Assembly (NCBI GenBank): GCA_030141605.1
Contig: JAQGDQ010000191.1
Span: forward strand, 155,001 to 217,000
DNA from: Tubiluchus corallicola
Taxonomy: Eukaryota > Priapulida > Priapulimorpha > Priapulimorphida > Tubiluchidae
Length of the DNA: 62,000 nucleotides
Direction of reading: 5' to 3'
The notes below the pieces were generated by a model, which was not told the DNA's origin, did no database searches, and saw nothing but the letters and a program-made list of their open reading frames with translations. Both the position numbers and the translations under genes were made by a program. Shown here piece by piece: positions 27,956-46,011 of this stretch. How positions within the stretch are numbered: the stretch's first letter is position 1; every line of letters starts with the position of its first letter.

Positions 27956-29690
27956 TTGAAGCGATTTCGCTATTTTCATATCGTCATTTTCACACATTCA
28001 TTTTTTGCACCGCCTGATATGATAACGCTAATTATTGTACTGTCGCTACGCAAAATTTAAAACCAAGAAGTCGGCACCTTTTAGTATTTTGTGTACCAAT
28101 CTTAAACATAAGATTTTATTTTGTACTGCATTTAGTGCTTTACTTCCCCCGCTCTCGGGAATGTGGTGACCTAGCGGTTTCTGTTAGGCATTCCAGTTTG
28201 GCATTAAAATTTAATTAATTGGAGGTTTATAATATTATTAATGATAATCTTGACATGAGGATTATAATAAGTAATTTGCCAATGTTGTTTTACGTTGCTG
28301 ATTATTTTGTGTATGTAGAAAAGAAGGTGCATGTTTGTAAAGCAAATCGTGAAAATGTGCAGAAATATTCACAATGTGAATGTAACGTTTATTTGGCTGA
28401 GAAATCAGTAATACGTTAAAAGTGCAGTTATGTGTTGCATTGGTACATCCACATGTCACTGAGCTGCCAACAGGCTAGTAACGGTTTCGGTTGTGGTTAG
28501 GACATCGGTTGGCGATGGTATGGTTCTTAACACATGACATTGACGATACTCAGGTGATGACTGGAGCACTGTTTATAGTGACTGCATGAGGGAAAAGTTA
28601 AGAATGACTATGGTGATAATACTGATGATTTTCTTTGCGTTGACGTGACCAAAAAATGAAGCAATGGGCTTTCAATCTGCCATCGACCAAGAGAATGCTT
28701 TGTTTGCATCAACTGCTGCGACATCCCAGTGAGCACCGAATACTCACTTCTATCTAAGAGACAACGTATAGCATGATATTCGTGGTAAGTGCCATTTCTG
28801 TAAAGGCACCAAGAATCGACCATTTTCAAATCCAGCTAAACGTTGCTGTTTTCGCACAAATTTCTGTTTATACACTAACAATTGCTTTGAATGGTAACAA
28901 ACATTGAGAAATGTTGAAAAATTCACATAACTCCTAATATCTGACACAATTCAAATTATTTGGCTCCTCGTTTGTGCCGGTTATGCAGATGCTATAAATT
29001 ACATCATAATTACAACCATCTTGTCTAATGTCAAATTTTGTTCGTTTACAGCTTCGTAAGTTCATTCTCTTTACAGAAATATCAATATTGTTATCGGACT
29101 ATAGTAGCACACAGTGATTTTTAACAATATATAAATGCAGTATAATATTTGTTTGAAGTTTTTTGAGTATTATGATAATAACACTAGCCAATCTCACTTT
29201 GTTAGCTTCTCAGACACATATATACGAACGGTTGTCACAATTATAGCAGTTTAAATCTTAACTGTATGCTGGGCACGGGGCGTAACAAAAACTATTTACA
29301 GTTAATACAATAGTCACTACAAGAAATTAAGGAGAACGATAATACATGTACTCGCTGTTAACAGGATGTTATAAAAAATCTCAATGTGACGTAGAAGAAC
29401 ATATATTAGCAAAAAAATTTATTTTTAAAGTGAGTAAAAGCAACGTACCTTATAAAGTTTACACAGTGGTTAAACTTGATTTGCTTTTCTCAATAAATAG
29501 TAACATTAAAATAAAATTCGATATTTTTGATAGATTAAAGACTAATAACTATTACAATTTTAATATTTTTTCTCTAACAAGTATAAGCTGATGGCAGTCA
29601 TGGCATTTTTGTTCCCACTTATGACTTGTTCTTTTATCACATAAAGCAGAAAAGCATAACAAAATGTGTATAAAATCACACACAGCGCCA

Positions 29691-32600
29691 TCAAACGGCA
29701 ATATTGTCCATTGGACTGGCATCGGTCATCTGAAGGCATTCCTTTATAAACATCTCGAAATCCTAAAAATATAAGAGTAAACAGCACAAATAAAACGTAC
29801 ACACTGACTTATGCACCCCGTGTACAAAAATATTTTACACTTTCAACGATTTTTCTCTTTCTTTAAGCTCATGTATGCGAACTCATGTAAGCTCTAGTAA
29901 AATAATGAATTAAGAGAGAAATGTGTAAATAGTTACACATTATTCTAGGTCTTTGTTTTACCTCAAGAAAACTGCTCTTTTTTGATAATCTGTGAATTTA
30001 TTAAGCTTTAAGCTACTCTACGGGAAAATTAGTATCAATGATTCATACTGCAAAGTGTGTTCTGTGATGGGCATGCAGTGCCTTCAAATAATAGTTACAG
30101 TATGTACTTAACGACACCAATTTTACATTTGCACATTAGAAACATTGTGCACAGCATTTTAAAAAAGGTCTTAATCTCTGCAAGAAAGTAACGTCATTCA
30201 CTGATCAGAGAAAAATTATCACAAATTTAACCGCAAAGACTTGTGCCTCTTTAATACTGTTCTTAATGAAATATATTAAAATAATAAGTAGTCTGTCAGA
30301 GTAATAGGAAACGATAATACCTCTATTATAGTTACTGTTTCGGAATTTATTCCTTTCAACGATATACTTTTCTCTGTTTCGTCATGCTCATTTATGAAAC
30401 TTCCTGTGTGTTTTGTATCTGTCAGAGTAATCGTTTCTGGTGCACTTTCTAAATTCCTAAACTCATCCATTATTTGCTCGTTTAATGATTTCTGTTTATC
30501 GACCCTAGGTGGCTGGCAGTCCGAAAATGTAGCCGCACCATGATTCTCGACATCTACCACATCTATTGACGTCTTCGGTGCTATTTCTATAGCCATGGAA
30601 TCCACTGGCAAGACATTTTCGGAATTACATGGTGCAACGTCCACGTTTTGCTTATTTTTTAAACTTTTCTTTTTACTGCCACGAAGTCGGAAATCAGCTA
30701 TGTTTGACACAAACTTCAACGGATGTGACTTTTTCTTAGAGCGTTGATTAAGAGCTGGTGACTGAACAGGAGAATTGATGGCACTGGATAGAGAGCTGTT
30801 GTCATCTTTAGCTGGCAGAGGAAGAACATCAGGTTGATGAAATGCAGTCTATGAAATTAAAGTTACCATTAAAATATTTTTATAAAGTAATTTCTCACAG
30901 TATAGACTGCCTTGCCTTCTTTGAAGTTAAAAATGATTAACTCTGTTTGAGTGAAAACTTATAGTGGATGTATGATCAGTTCTGCTTTGAGTAATCAAGA
31001 TATCATACTTGAATAACGTTTCTTCTAAACGTCATTTATGGCAACAAAACAAACACACGTTTTGGTACTCTTTACTTGAATGACAGTAACAGGTGACAAT
31101 TGTAAATCATTATGAAATTACAATCAACAATAACCTGTCAATGACCATTAAATAATGGTGATCCAAGGCTGAGTATGAGTAACTACAATGTCATCGTATT
31201 GCATAAAAACATGCCACAGTTAAATTACAGCGCTTAGTGGCAGTTTTGACAAAAATCAAAGAAGAAAATGCACAATAATGCATAATGTTTGAAAAAGAAA
31301 GTGTGACACCACTGAGAGTTTTTGGTCATCCAACAGGCTGCACAACAATAAATTACATATTAGTTTATTTAGTATAAAAAGATCTAAATACCTGGTTGCG
31401 CTTTTTTATACTATTGCTGAATTTTTGCAACTCCAGAACTCTTTCGCTACTCAGCCGTTGAACAGTTTGTAATCTCTGCTCTTCTTTCTCCTTCATGACG
31501 CTATCAATCTTATCCAAATCATTCGTCAACTCGTTTAGTTTCTGTTGCAGTTCTTCAGTACTGCCAGTCTGAGCAATCCTACTTCTGAAAACTTTGCTTC
31601 TCTTGCTGGGTTTAGAGACCAGCTTACTAGATTTTATTCTTAGTTGATTTTGTTCCAGTTGCTTCTGCACACTTTCCACCTGTGATAAATATAAAAGTTG
31701 CGCTTGCGTTTGAAATAGCAAATTAATTTATGAAATCCTGCCTCCTTTAACGCCAACAGATTGATTTTTGCCTTTGGTTGCAAAAACATCACACAACTGA
31801 CTGTGACAACCTCATTAAACAGAAAAATAGCAGTTGAATTTAGATTGAAATTAGTCTGATCTGCCAGCAAGGTGACCGGCTCATTTGTAGGCAAGAAAAG
31901 ACGGAAACAGATGAACAGGTTTCTTCCAGCTAATTATCTCTTTAGAAAAACAAGTCAATACCTAGATATATTGTAATTAGGAGTTTGCAGAACCTAAAGC
32001 GGCTAAAGATATCAACGCCAGCTGGATACTAAATCGGCTTTTATTAATGCTCGTCGAATTCCTATGATGCGTTGTTATGTGGCACAGAATCGTAAGCAGC
32101 TCCTTTACTTGGGAAATGTTATTAGAAAATTTTTATTCCTCTTCTTGTTACACCTGATTCTACTGCAAATGATTTTCAACCGAGAACACTGCTCGTTACT
32201 GCACTAGGTCATAGGAACATAGAAAAAACAAAGGTCAAAAGTCGAAGAGCGCATCTTCTCTTGTCACTTTTTTTTACATGTTTGGTACCTCAATTTCGTA
32301 GCACCTACAAAAAGTGGCTATTAAAAATTAAGCTTATGCTAATTTTCGTTCTAAATAGGACTCTTTCCAAAACACAATTATACGAGCTCAAATTTGTATT
32401 TTTATTCAGCTGCGTAAAAATGTGTCCCATTTCATGCAAAGTAGTTACTGTTTCCCGATGTAAGTCCGCTGAGTCCTCATGAGGGTAATGGTAGTAGCTT
32501 TACGCTTACAGTACTACATGTGATTATGTATACAGCACTACATAGTATTATTATTATTTTTTTATTTTTTTATTTTTTTTTATTATTATTATTATCATTA

Positions 32601-35600
32601 TTGTTGTTATTATTATTATTATTATCATCAATTCTTTCTGAGTAATGTATGCCATGCCATTTCACGCTAAGAACTATTGATATACAGCGTTCAGTAGTTT
32701 TTTGCCATTACTGCAACTGAATTTCTAACAGGTGTGTGACACTCATATTGATAAAAAAAGATATAACAATAGAGAAACACCATATAGAAATTTTTTACCC
32801 TCAGCAACGTAGAAACTCGTCGCTGCCGAAGCTGAGTTAAATCTCTCAAAGTTTTCCTTTCTTCCTCTGTTTGAGCTCGCTCATACTTGATGTTAATATC
32901 GTGCTCTGTAAGCTGGCAGAAAAAAAGGTGAGAACATTAAACCACGAGATATGAAAATTTCAAATGCGTGGCAGCTAGTAAGGACACGCAGCACACTTAA
33001 ATGTAATAAGGTGTGAGAACAAAAATTTGAGATCAAAATAGAAATCAACAAAAGAGATCACGTTATATAGGCTTAGGAAAGTCAGTTGACTTTGTTCTTA
33101 GCTCACTCAGACATATATCCCGCATTATTGATTACAGCAGAGTAAATGACTAGTTAAATGGTGGGCTAATTAAGTGGCTGGCAAGCCGACAGACTAATTT
33201 ACTGACAGACTGCTTGGCTGATTGCCTAACTGACTGGCTGACTACCTGGCAGATTTGCTAACTGACGGATTGACTGACTGACTTACTGATTGACTTGACT
33301 AGCAACTAACTGACTTATTGACTAATTGGCTAACAACGTAGTTTGCTTAACGAAAGAATGGTACTAGCGCAAGTGACTAGCTGGTTTGTTACTTAGTTAA
33401 CTGATGATGAAATGAACCGCTGAATGCACTATGACTGATTGACTGACTCACCGAATAAAAGAGCTTAATTAATTCTCTGGCTAAATTACATTTAAAAGCA
33501 AAATCATATTCACAAACACAAACGGAGTGGTACAGCTAAAGCCGGCTGTTAATGGCTGGTCGCGTTTTCTTTCATGACTCATTAAATTGCTTGCCTGACT
33601 GCTTCATTCAGTTGCACGTGAGTCCAGGAAGCTAGATTCAAACCGTTCCTGTAGCATTTTTACAACGTATAATAGTAAATTCTGTTACCTAGGGAGATTA
33701 AACCAATAAATTTCTGAGGTTTAATAAAAGATTTTGTTCTAGAAAGCAAGTGAAAAGAAAGTAAGTATAGAAATCACCTGAGAATCTTCCAGTCGACCTT
33801 GTTTAGCTTCGAGTTCAGCCTTTTGACGCAAGACCTCTTTTAAGAGTTGATCTCTCTTCAAGGTCAGTAGCTCCTGATCCCACATCGACCCCTTTTCACT
33901 TGTGTCGTCACCTTCCACGCCATCAAAATTATCTGTATGCACAAAGGTACGATAATGAAGTGTTACAATTCTGTAAAATTCTGTAAACTCAGCTCAGTCA
34001 TTATCACATATTTTTTTACTGACACCAAAATTTGTTATTGTAAACTTTTTCCTTGTCAAAGATTGTAAATAATAATTTTATGATCAATAAACTGCTGCTG
34101 CTGCTGCTGCTGCTACTACTACTACTGCCATTACCACTGCTACTGCTACTACTACTACCGGTGTTCAAGTAACACAGTTGTAGAAGTTCCACAGTTTTAA
34201 AAACTACTTCAAGTTTCTAGTTCTTTAATAATAAAAGGAATCAAAAGTTACAAATTCCTCTGTGACAAAAGGAACTAATTAAACTTCCTATAGTTTCTCT
34301 GACTCATCACTCCATGAAGCAAATCACTTTACAGCCAAGTAATATACATCTGTTCGTAGCACCCAACAGGCCCGAGGTTCTGCTAGAAGCGGATAAGCAC
34401 GAATCCTAATTAATATCTAATCTCCAACAAAACTACTTAATAGAAAACTGTAAAAGAAAACAAGCCCAGGAAAGAGTTCTTGGTTAGTAACGTTTAGGTA
34501 CTAACTATCTTTTTAAAAAATTAAAATGCGGGAATACATTTAAGCAAAATTAAGACCCGTTGCGCTATAATTTTTGAGTCGTCTTTGCATCCGTCACCTT
34601 TTTGACGTTTGATGAAAGGTTGACACATTGTCATATAAATAACATATTTTGATGCTGTCTGTGTATTTTTAAGCTATGTCGATCTTTCAGTATCTACTTG
34701 CCAGGTTCTACTGGCACATTTTGGGGCTTTGTTAGGTATCTCACGTCTAGATACACTGAGATACTTGGTAGGTCTCAACGACATGGCTGTCGGAAACGCT
34801 TAATTTTACCACTCGAGACAAAAATCAAGCCGAAGCTGGTTTAAGCACAATGTTGGAAAAACTCTTAATGTTATTACGATGAATGGTTAATTTTATTTCC
34901 TCGAAAATATTTTGGTTGATTTTAACGATTAAATTGAATGTTTTTAACTTTTAACTTTATGTAAAAAGTATGAATTTTGTAAAAATAGGCGGGAGAGCAA
35001 AACTTCGGCGACTGAATGCCCGGAATTCAATTACTTGCGCATTTTCGACACAAACAAATGCTGAATTGAGTTTAAATTTTCTAAATGTATGTACTTTTAC
35101 TTTTATAACGAAAACAAGAACAAGTAATTAAATTATGCACATAATTACTGATGAATATTACATTTTTACGATGACGATGAAACAAGAGTAATTAGTACAT
35201 GTGTAGTAATAAAGGCTTACTGGTCTATTATAAGAGAACTACGTTTTAGTTCTACGTTTTAGTAAAGAGAAAAGAAATTACAATGTGACTAAATTACGAC
35301 ATGATATATATATATATATATGAAGGAAGCCTAACTCAGCTAATTACATGGTCAATTGGGCACGATGCCAACTATACTATAGACTTGAATGACAGTTACA
35401 TGGGTAATTGACTATAATGCAAATTTAACACTACGTTTACATTCAAGAACCGGTTTGCAAGGGTAGATAAATGCACATAGGGTAAAAAACACTTTAACTC
35501 GAGATATGCCATACTGGCGTAGTTCTCGACAACGACAAGCTAATTTAAAAATGGTGTGCGTCCACTAATCATGACATTTTGAAACACATCTAAAGCCAAA

Positions 35601-38600
35601 CATCGTTTCACTTGCAGAGTGTAGTGTGCACTGACCTTTAACCTATGATTTAAATAAGTTTTGACTGCAATATCTTAACACAAATTCTTCCGGACTATTC
35701 AGCATTTCTTTGACTTGACTTTCGTAACTTTTGTAATTTACTAACGACACCTATGCAACATTTATAGAGCATGTCTAAACTAATAATTCCTTTTGACAAA
35801 TCATCACTGACATATTACTTAGCAATTGGCATTGCTCAACTGCAAACTAAAGTGTCGGAAACAGCTGGCGTAAAACTCGTAGATGTCATGTAATAACGCC
35901 ACCCAGTGGAATTTACGAGAAGCTTACCCATACTTCTGCTGAGATGAAATCCCCCAGCTTTTCTCTCTCGGGGAGGTGAACAGGAGGTACTGCGAAGGAG
36001 AACTCGTCCGTGCACATCCAGTAGCACTTTCTTTTCTTCCTTCTCTGTGACATCACACTGGACAGACGGGGCGCTCTGAAGTTAATTAGCAAAACGAAAT
36101 TGCATCTTTGTTATAATTGTTAATTTATTACCTATTTTTAAAAGCAAATAAGGTTGTCAAGGTGCATCGAGATTTTTAGCAACTTATGTTCTTAAGTGAA
36201 CAACTATGTGAACAGCTATAAACTTACTACTTCCTGTATTGCAAAAGTTAATAAACTTAGCTGCAGGTGAACTCGTGGAGTTAAATCAAAGACAAGTAAT
36301 AAAACTGCGGCATGTTAGCTACTCTGGGAAAATCAGGTATTATCTAAGATACATTATGTCAAAACTATTAATATTTAAAACAAAACTATTAATATTTAAA
36401 AGATATGAATGTGCACTATGAATACAATGTGTACTAAGCCTCGAGGCAAGATGAATAGCCGAGAGGTGATGGCGTGTGCTTTGTTACGAACAGAAGTGAA
36501 GAATGAATCAAGAAACTAGTCAATGAATGAATAAGTGACTGCTGCGTTCTATACTCGTTCTCTGCAGTTTTAGTCACCACATAGGTTGTGACTATTTAGT
36601 GCTTACCTCAATGCGAAGACACCTCTTCCGGTTCAGTAGTTCATCTTAGAGGCATGGCCTTGATAAATAAGCCAAATTCCGCATCGAAAATCCACATTGA
36701 GCAGACCCTGCCAGGCTGCCATTGAACACTGGATTTCGGTATACTTGTAGTATATACCGAACTGTATAAAATCTAGTTTTTCGCCAACACTGGATTTGAA
36801 GATTTAAGGATTGCATAGAAAGCAGAATGTTATTTGGACTATATTCAAACACATGTTAAATTGTTGATAAGATGCTGTATTTTTCATTTAAAGTATTTGT
36901 CAAACAGAATTATGTAGCAGTCAAGCGATGCAAAATGCTTAATTTACTCGAGCACACACAAGCAAGCAATGTAAACCAACAAATTTTTACCTTGCCGTAC
37001 AAAGCCGACTCGTGTTTACCTTACACATTACCTTACAATATTAAACCTTGCAGTTGACGTTACCATAATTAAAGGCGATATTAAAATTGATGTCTTCCAT
37101 CTCTTCTCATTTGTAGCTACATTAGTCAAGGATTGGATCAAAGTACGCTGCTCACTCATGATGGATTATGAAATCAATTATCATAACAGCACATGCTGCA
37201 GTGTCTTCTGAGAATGACAAATCGTATAAAATTCTAAAATTCATAACGAAGGAAAGCCGTAATCGATACAAGTAAAGAGCTGATTAATGGCGCAGATGGT
37301 GTCATTTATAAATAGTCTCGCGGTCGCACAAATTTTAATTAAAACAGTTACCGGTTTGTTTTAAAAGCATTTCACAGCCGCGTTTTGATATACGTTACAA
37401 AAATCAACGAATCTTTTAGGAGAACCTACTTCATGAACTAACTGTTATTCTTACATATTTTTTCCATCTTACTAACTGGTTTCAGTATTTTTAAGTCAGA
37501 TTATTAACATTTTAGAATATATTATATAATTTTTCGCGAAAAAACGATCACGATATATTGGTCCACATTCATACTTTGTGCACACAAACGACAAAGTTTA
37601 AGAAATTGTTTTTAATATGCTTCCAAAACCCATTTAAAATGTGTCCTGTTGTACACTAATTAAGTGTGTCCAAACTGCCCACCACCTACAGTTATTATCT
37701 CCATGATGATATAATATTCATAAGCAATTACATAGTCCAACAACGTCTTATAAATAGAAAGCTTAAGGGATTATTTACTATCAACTTGGTAAATTAAACT
37801 TCAGTTGAATAATTCAAATCTTGCTCTAGGGCAATGTAACACTTGTTCACCCTCACTGAACATAAAATAGTCAATGAAAACTGCTACGTCAGCAATTATT
37901 TCAGGTTTTTAATAAGCATTAGCTTTGCTTACGTGATGTCGCAAACATCTACTGATCAGTAATATTATTCTCATGTTCAATATTTGCGGCAACAACATGA
38001 ATTTCTCAAGAATTGTTAGATACAGCCCGAACTGGAAATTCTTGAATTACCAATTTCTGGAGGCAAAAACATTTTGAACACTAATCCACTCTGTTACAAG
38101 ATACGTAGCATTAAATGTTTTCGCCCACAACAAAATTTTCGACCACTTTAATCATAACAAAAACGCAAGTATTTAATACAAAATCATCGTGGAAAATACG
38201 AGTAGCAACCAGTAAGCTATTGGAATTTTCCTTGGACGAACCGAAAATTAATAATGTCAAATCTTTGCAGTGTAAAACTTGAGCGGGTCTCTGATTTGGT
38301 GGAGAGTACTTGTCGTCTTTTAATAAAATTTTACTTTCCAGATTTTATATTAAATTTAGCTTCCTCGGTAACCAGCCTCTTATTACGTGTGCAGAATTGA
38401 GGGCGAGTGTGATTAAATTGGCGAGGATGAAAATTATTAATGTCATATATGGCTTCACAATAGCACGCAATAAATCCTAATTAGAGACAAACAACAGCAC
38501 AAACTGTGTGCCACTGAGGAAATCAGTATGTACAAGATAACCTTGCTTCATACGTTTGTTGATGACATACACTTTACAGATAGAAAGAATTGCACTTTAA

Positions 38601-41289
38601 CAATACATGACCTAACTAATAGTCTTCAAACAATTAGTTAGGTCATTAGATAAACCTCAATAGCAGGTTTGATAACGTCATACAAATCACTTGCAGATTT
38701 AGAATTACGCAATCGATAAAACTTGAACTTAATGACAGACGTCAATCTTATAAAACCAACATGCAGTTGGAAACCAACGCAAAGCAAATGGAAAGTGTGT
38801 TTTTCATTTATTAACACCAAAAATATGCTTTTGAATGGCTTCATCTGCTATTCTGACCATTTTATTTATTTCGTTAAAGGAAGTTATGTATACAAATCTA
38901 CTACAAGTTTTATTATCCTGGATTCTAACTTGCAGAACGCTAAATTGTAAGAACAAATTTGTATCTAAAGGAACGTACAGGAACGTACAAGTTACATAAT
39001 TTACGCGTATATTGATCAGTATGAACAGTATAAAGCAACTGGTCAGCTTTTTTCGTGTTAACTAATTATTCAAAATGACTCACCTGGCAAGATACTGAAG
39101 ACATTCCACTAGTTGACCGCTCCCGCAGCGGTGGAACGAGCCGTCCGTTGACTGTTATCGTTGCCAGCGACTGCGTGTTAACGCTTTCAATTGCGGAGGT
39201 GTGGCCAGGTTCCTTTTGAGGACATATGGTCAAACTTTGGCCATTAGGTTTAGCCTCCCTTGACCTCCGTCTTGGGGTAGTACAATACGCCTCAACTGAC
39301 TGACTTTCTAACACTGGGACGGTGCGCGTCAGTTCCTTGTAAACTGCACTGGAAACTGGAGTTAGTTTAGAGTTCGCCTCTTGTGGACACCGGTCGGATA
39401 TGTCCTCAGTAATCTCACATCCATTATTTCTCAACACTGACAACCACCTTTCCATGTCCAGATTATTGGGCGGCGCAAAACAAAATTGGAAACCGGTGGG
39501 TAACATGATTTTAAACGCACTTCCAACTTGTTTTTCATCATCAACTAGAGTCACGCAACATCCTCGAAGATCAATAAAAACTGTTGGCGCTTCACTAATG
39601 TCTGAGGTTTTATACATGAAATAACCGCGATCTTTCAGCACACAGTAAACTTTCCCCCATCCAGCCATCCCCTTATAGTATAAATAATCTGATACGTCCA
39701 TGTCTCTAGCTTGAGTATTGTGTAAGTTTGACGAAGTTGCCAAGTCGGCTGCTTGCCCACTGCGCAGCTTACTGCGTTTAATTGCGCTGGATTGACTGAG
39801 TGGCGGTTTAGCGCTGCGTCGTGAAAACGGAACAGATTTTATGTCATCGTCGCTGTCACCGTCAGAACCGCCATGCTTTGTCTGATCGCGAAAACGAATA
39901 ATCATCTTACCTTCGTTGGTAAATACATCATCAACGTTCGTCTGATTGTGTGCTGCCCGTCTTACACCTTGATTAACTTCAGGTGAAGAGGTAACTTCAC
40001 AAGAATACTCAGACGAATCGTCACCGTAATAATCCGATGAATCCCTCCTGCTTTTCCTCACGCGCGGCAACTTAAATGAATTACCAAAATGATCAACGGA
40101 TTATCGTGAAGAGCACTGTCACTTAGGTCACCATAGTACTCAGACGGCACTACAGCCAAGGTAGTCTTTCCGCCCATCTTGCCAGAAAGTGCGCTTTCTA
40201 ATGTGCCTATGTCTGGATCCAAACAACAAGCGATTTTTAGCAACGAGACCCATTTGTCCAGCTCCAGTTGGGTGGAGGTGCTAAATTTATACTTATGTCC
40301 ATAATTGTCATTTTCTATGACGAATTGGAACATGTCCAGGTCGTCCATAGTCTTACTGCAGCGGTTAGATTTTCCTATGGTGCATATGCTTGCTGTTCTA
40401 AAAATGAGCGATTTTACACTATGCCCTGGAAGGATAATCGCCATTGATGCCTTATCGCACAACTCATTGTCAAAAATACAGAACAATAAGTCACTGAGCA
40501 CGCACCACCTTGAACAACTGCCATTGCCGTTTGGGGACTTTTCTGCCAGACGTCCTACGTAATCTGGATAGATGAGTTCTGAACGCGTGGCTTCCACAAC
40601 TGAGGTACCTTTCTTCAGGGCTCGTTGAATGCGCCTCCAAAGTGTCGGTGCAAATGAGGAACGCCTTGCAAGTGTTACCTGACATATGATGTGACAATGA
40701 TATAAATGAATAATTATCTAATGAAATATACAAATGGGCAAGCAGTCATGTTTTTAGACCCTCAGGCTGCATGTCACTAAACACAATAGTCACTTGTCCC
40801 ATTGCTCTCGGTTTAATGCTCCCAGGCGAATGGTCCATTATTTTAAATATTTTTACTCTTGCTTTGCCTGGTTAAGTTAGAAGCATTACAAAATTCTAGA
40901 TGTTATCTAAGTTGTTCAAAGAAAAAGTAATTTCTAGAAATATCATTGTTATTTGCATTTAATGTATTAGGTGCATCATAACATTATAACATTTTAGAAT
41001 CAGGCAAGTAGCTGTCTGAACACACAAACTTTTTACACATACGAATGTAAAATTCGTTAATAAATTTAATAACGAATGTTAATAAAAGATCTAATAAAAA
41101 TAAGGATAAAAATGAAAAAGGTACCTTAGGAGATTTTGGCAACAAAACGAAGTAGTCGATGCATCTGAAAACGCTAGGATTACAGAATGTGGAAGTCAAC
41201 TTTCTGACAGATGGTTGACTAGTTTCTTTCATCTGCAACCACCAAATGAGACATGTTAAGATTATCGCCAGAACGAGCCAGAACACCAT
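29691..41289 (-). CDS. Membrane-anchored double-PH-domain coiled-coil protein, eight exons
   Basis: Eight exons on the minus strand join in frame with GT-AG ends: 41289-41125, 40678-39084, 36075-35928, 33932-33778, 32912-32799, 31679-31392, 30848-30321 and 29762-29691 (TGA). The product is about 1,021 residues. Residues 1-19 (MVFWLVLAIILTCLIWWLQ) form a signal-anchor. PH domain 1 covers about 94-205 (SRWCVLSDLLFCIFDN... ending ELDKWVSLL). A charged Ser/Asp-rich linker follows, then PH domain 2 at about 386-472 (VYCVLKDRGYFMYK... ending DMERWLSVL). A coiled coil spans about 640-820 (LLKEVLRQKAELEAKQ, VESVQKQLEQNQLR, KLNELTNDLDKI), then a KSKKKSHP-type basic segment and an acidic C-terminus. 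PH domains usually bind phosphoinositides or proteins. Two PH domains plus a coiled coil recall the AFAP1 scaffold family, but I could not confirm orthology. Exon 2 is 1,595 bases where 1,596 are needed: one base is missing near 40085-40098. Start 41289 has a good context, and an in-frame stop lies upstream. Confidence 0.75.
32549..32632. repeat. (ATT)n / T-rich microsatellite in PH-gene intron
   Basis: Imperfect TTA/ATT repeats interrupted by T runs, between the 32912-32799 and 31679-31392 exons. No coding or regulatory signal is seen. Confidence 0.85.
33150..33460. repeat. Degenerate GACT tetranucleotide tract in intron
   Basis: The words GACT, GGCT, AACT and GATT recur at four-base steps (for example GACTGGCTGACTACCTGGC) across some 300 bases between the exons at 33932-33778 and 32912-32799. 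The same type of tract occurs near 1360-1425 and 15715-15850 and, as CTAC/CTAT, near 6320-6520 and 58240-58375. Confidence 0.75.
34091..34158. repeat. (CTG)n (CTA)n microsatellite in intron
   Basis: CTG units change into CTA/CTACTG units in the intron between the exons at 36075-35928 and 33932-33778. The sequence ATGATCAATAAA just before the repeat resembles the tail of a retroposon that ends in a trinucleotide array. Confidence 0.85.
38607..38646. repeat. Perfect 14-bp inverted repeat (hairpin) in intron
   Basis: ATGACCTAACTAAT (38607-38620) and its exact reverse complement ATTAGTTAGGTCAT (38633-38646) are separated by 12 bases. The location is the long intron between the 40678-39084 and 36075-35928 exons of the PH gene. 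It could be the core of a small foldback element. No further arm pairing is obvious. Confidence 0.8.

Positions 41290-46011
<4,722 letters not shown>

Larger units (their letters stand above)
25024..29690. other. Intergenic region between minisatellite and PH gene
   Basis: Contains the 16-bp repeat cluster (26297-26487) and mariner copy B (27215-27955). A G/C-richer patch at about 25925-26010 has a short minus-strand frame (ATG at about 25990, start MGAQSEEGDPAT) that I do not recognise. A block at 28155-28200 has a tRNA-A-box-like word but no matching B-box. Nothing else is supported. Confidence 0.4.

Noticed and set aside
36440-36510. tRNA-Ser-like A-box word (AGCCGAGAGGTGATGGCG)
   Set aside because: No B-box or closing stems follow, so no tRNA or SINE can be supported.
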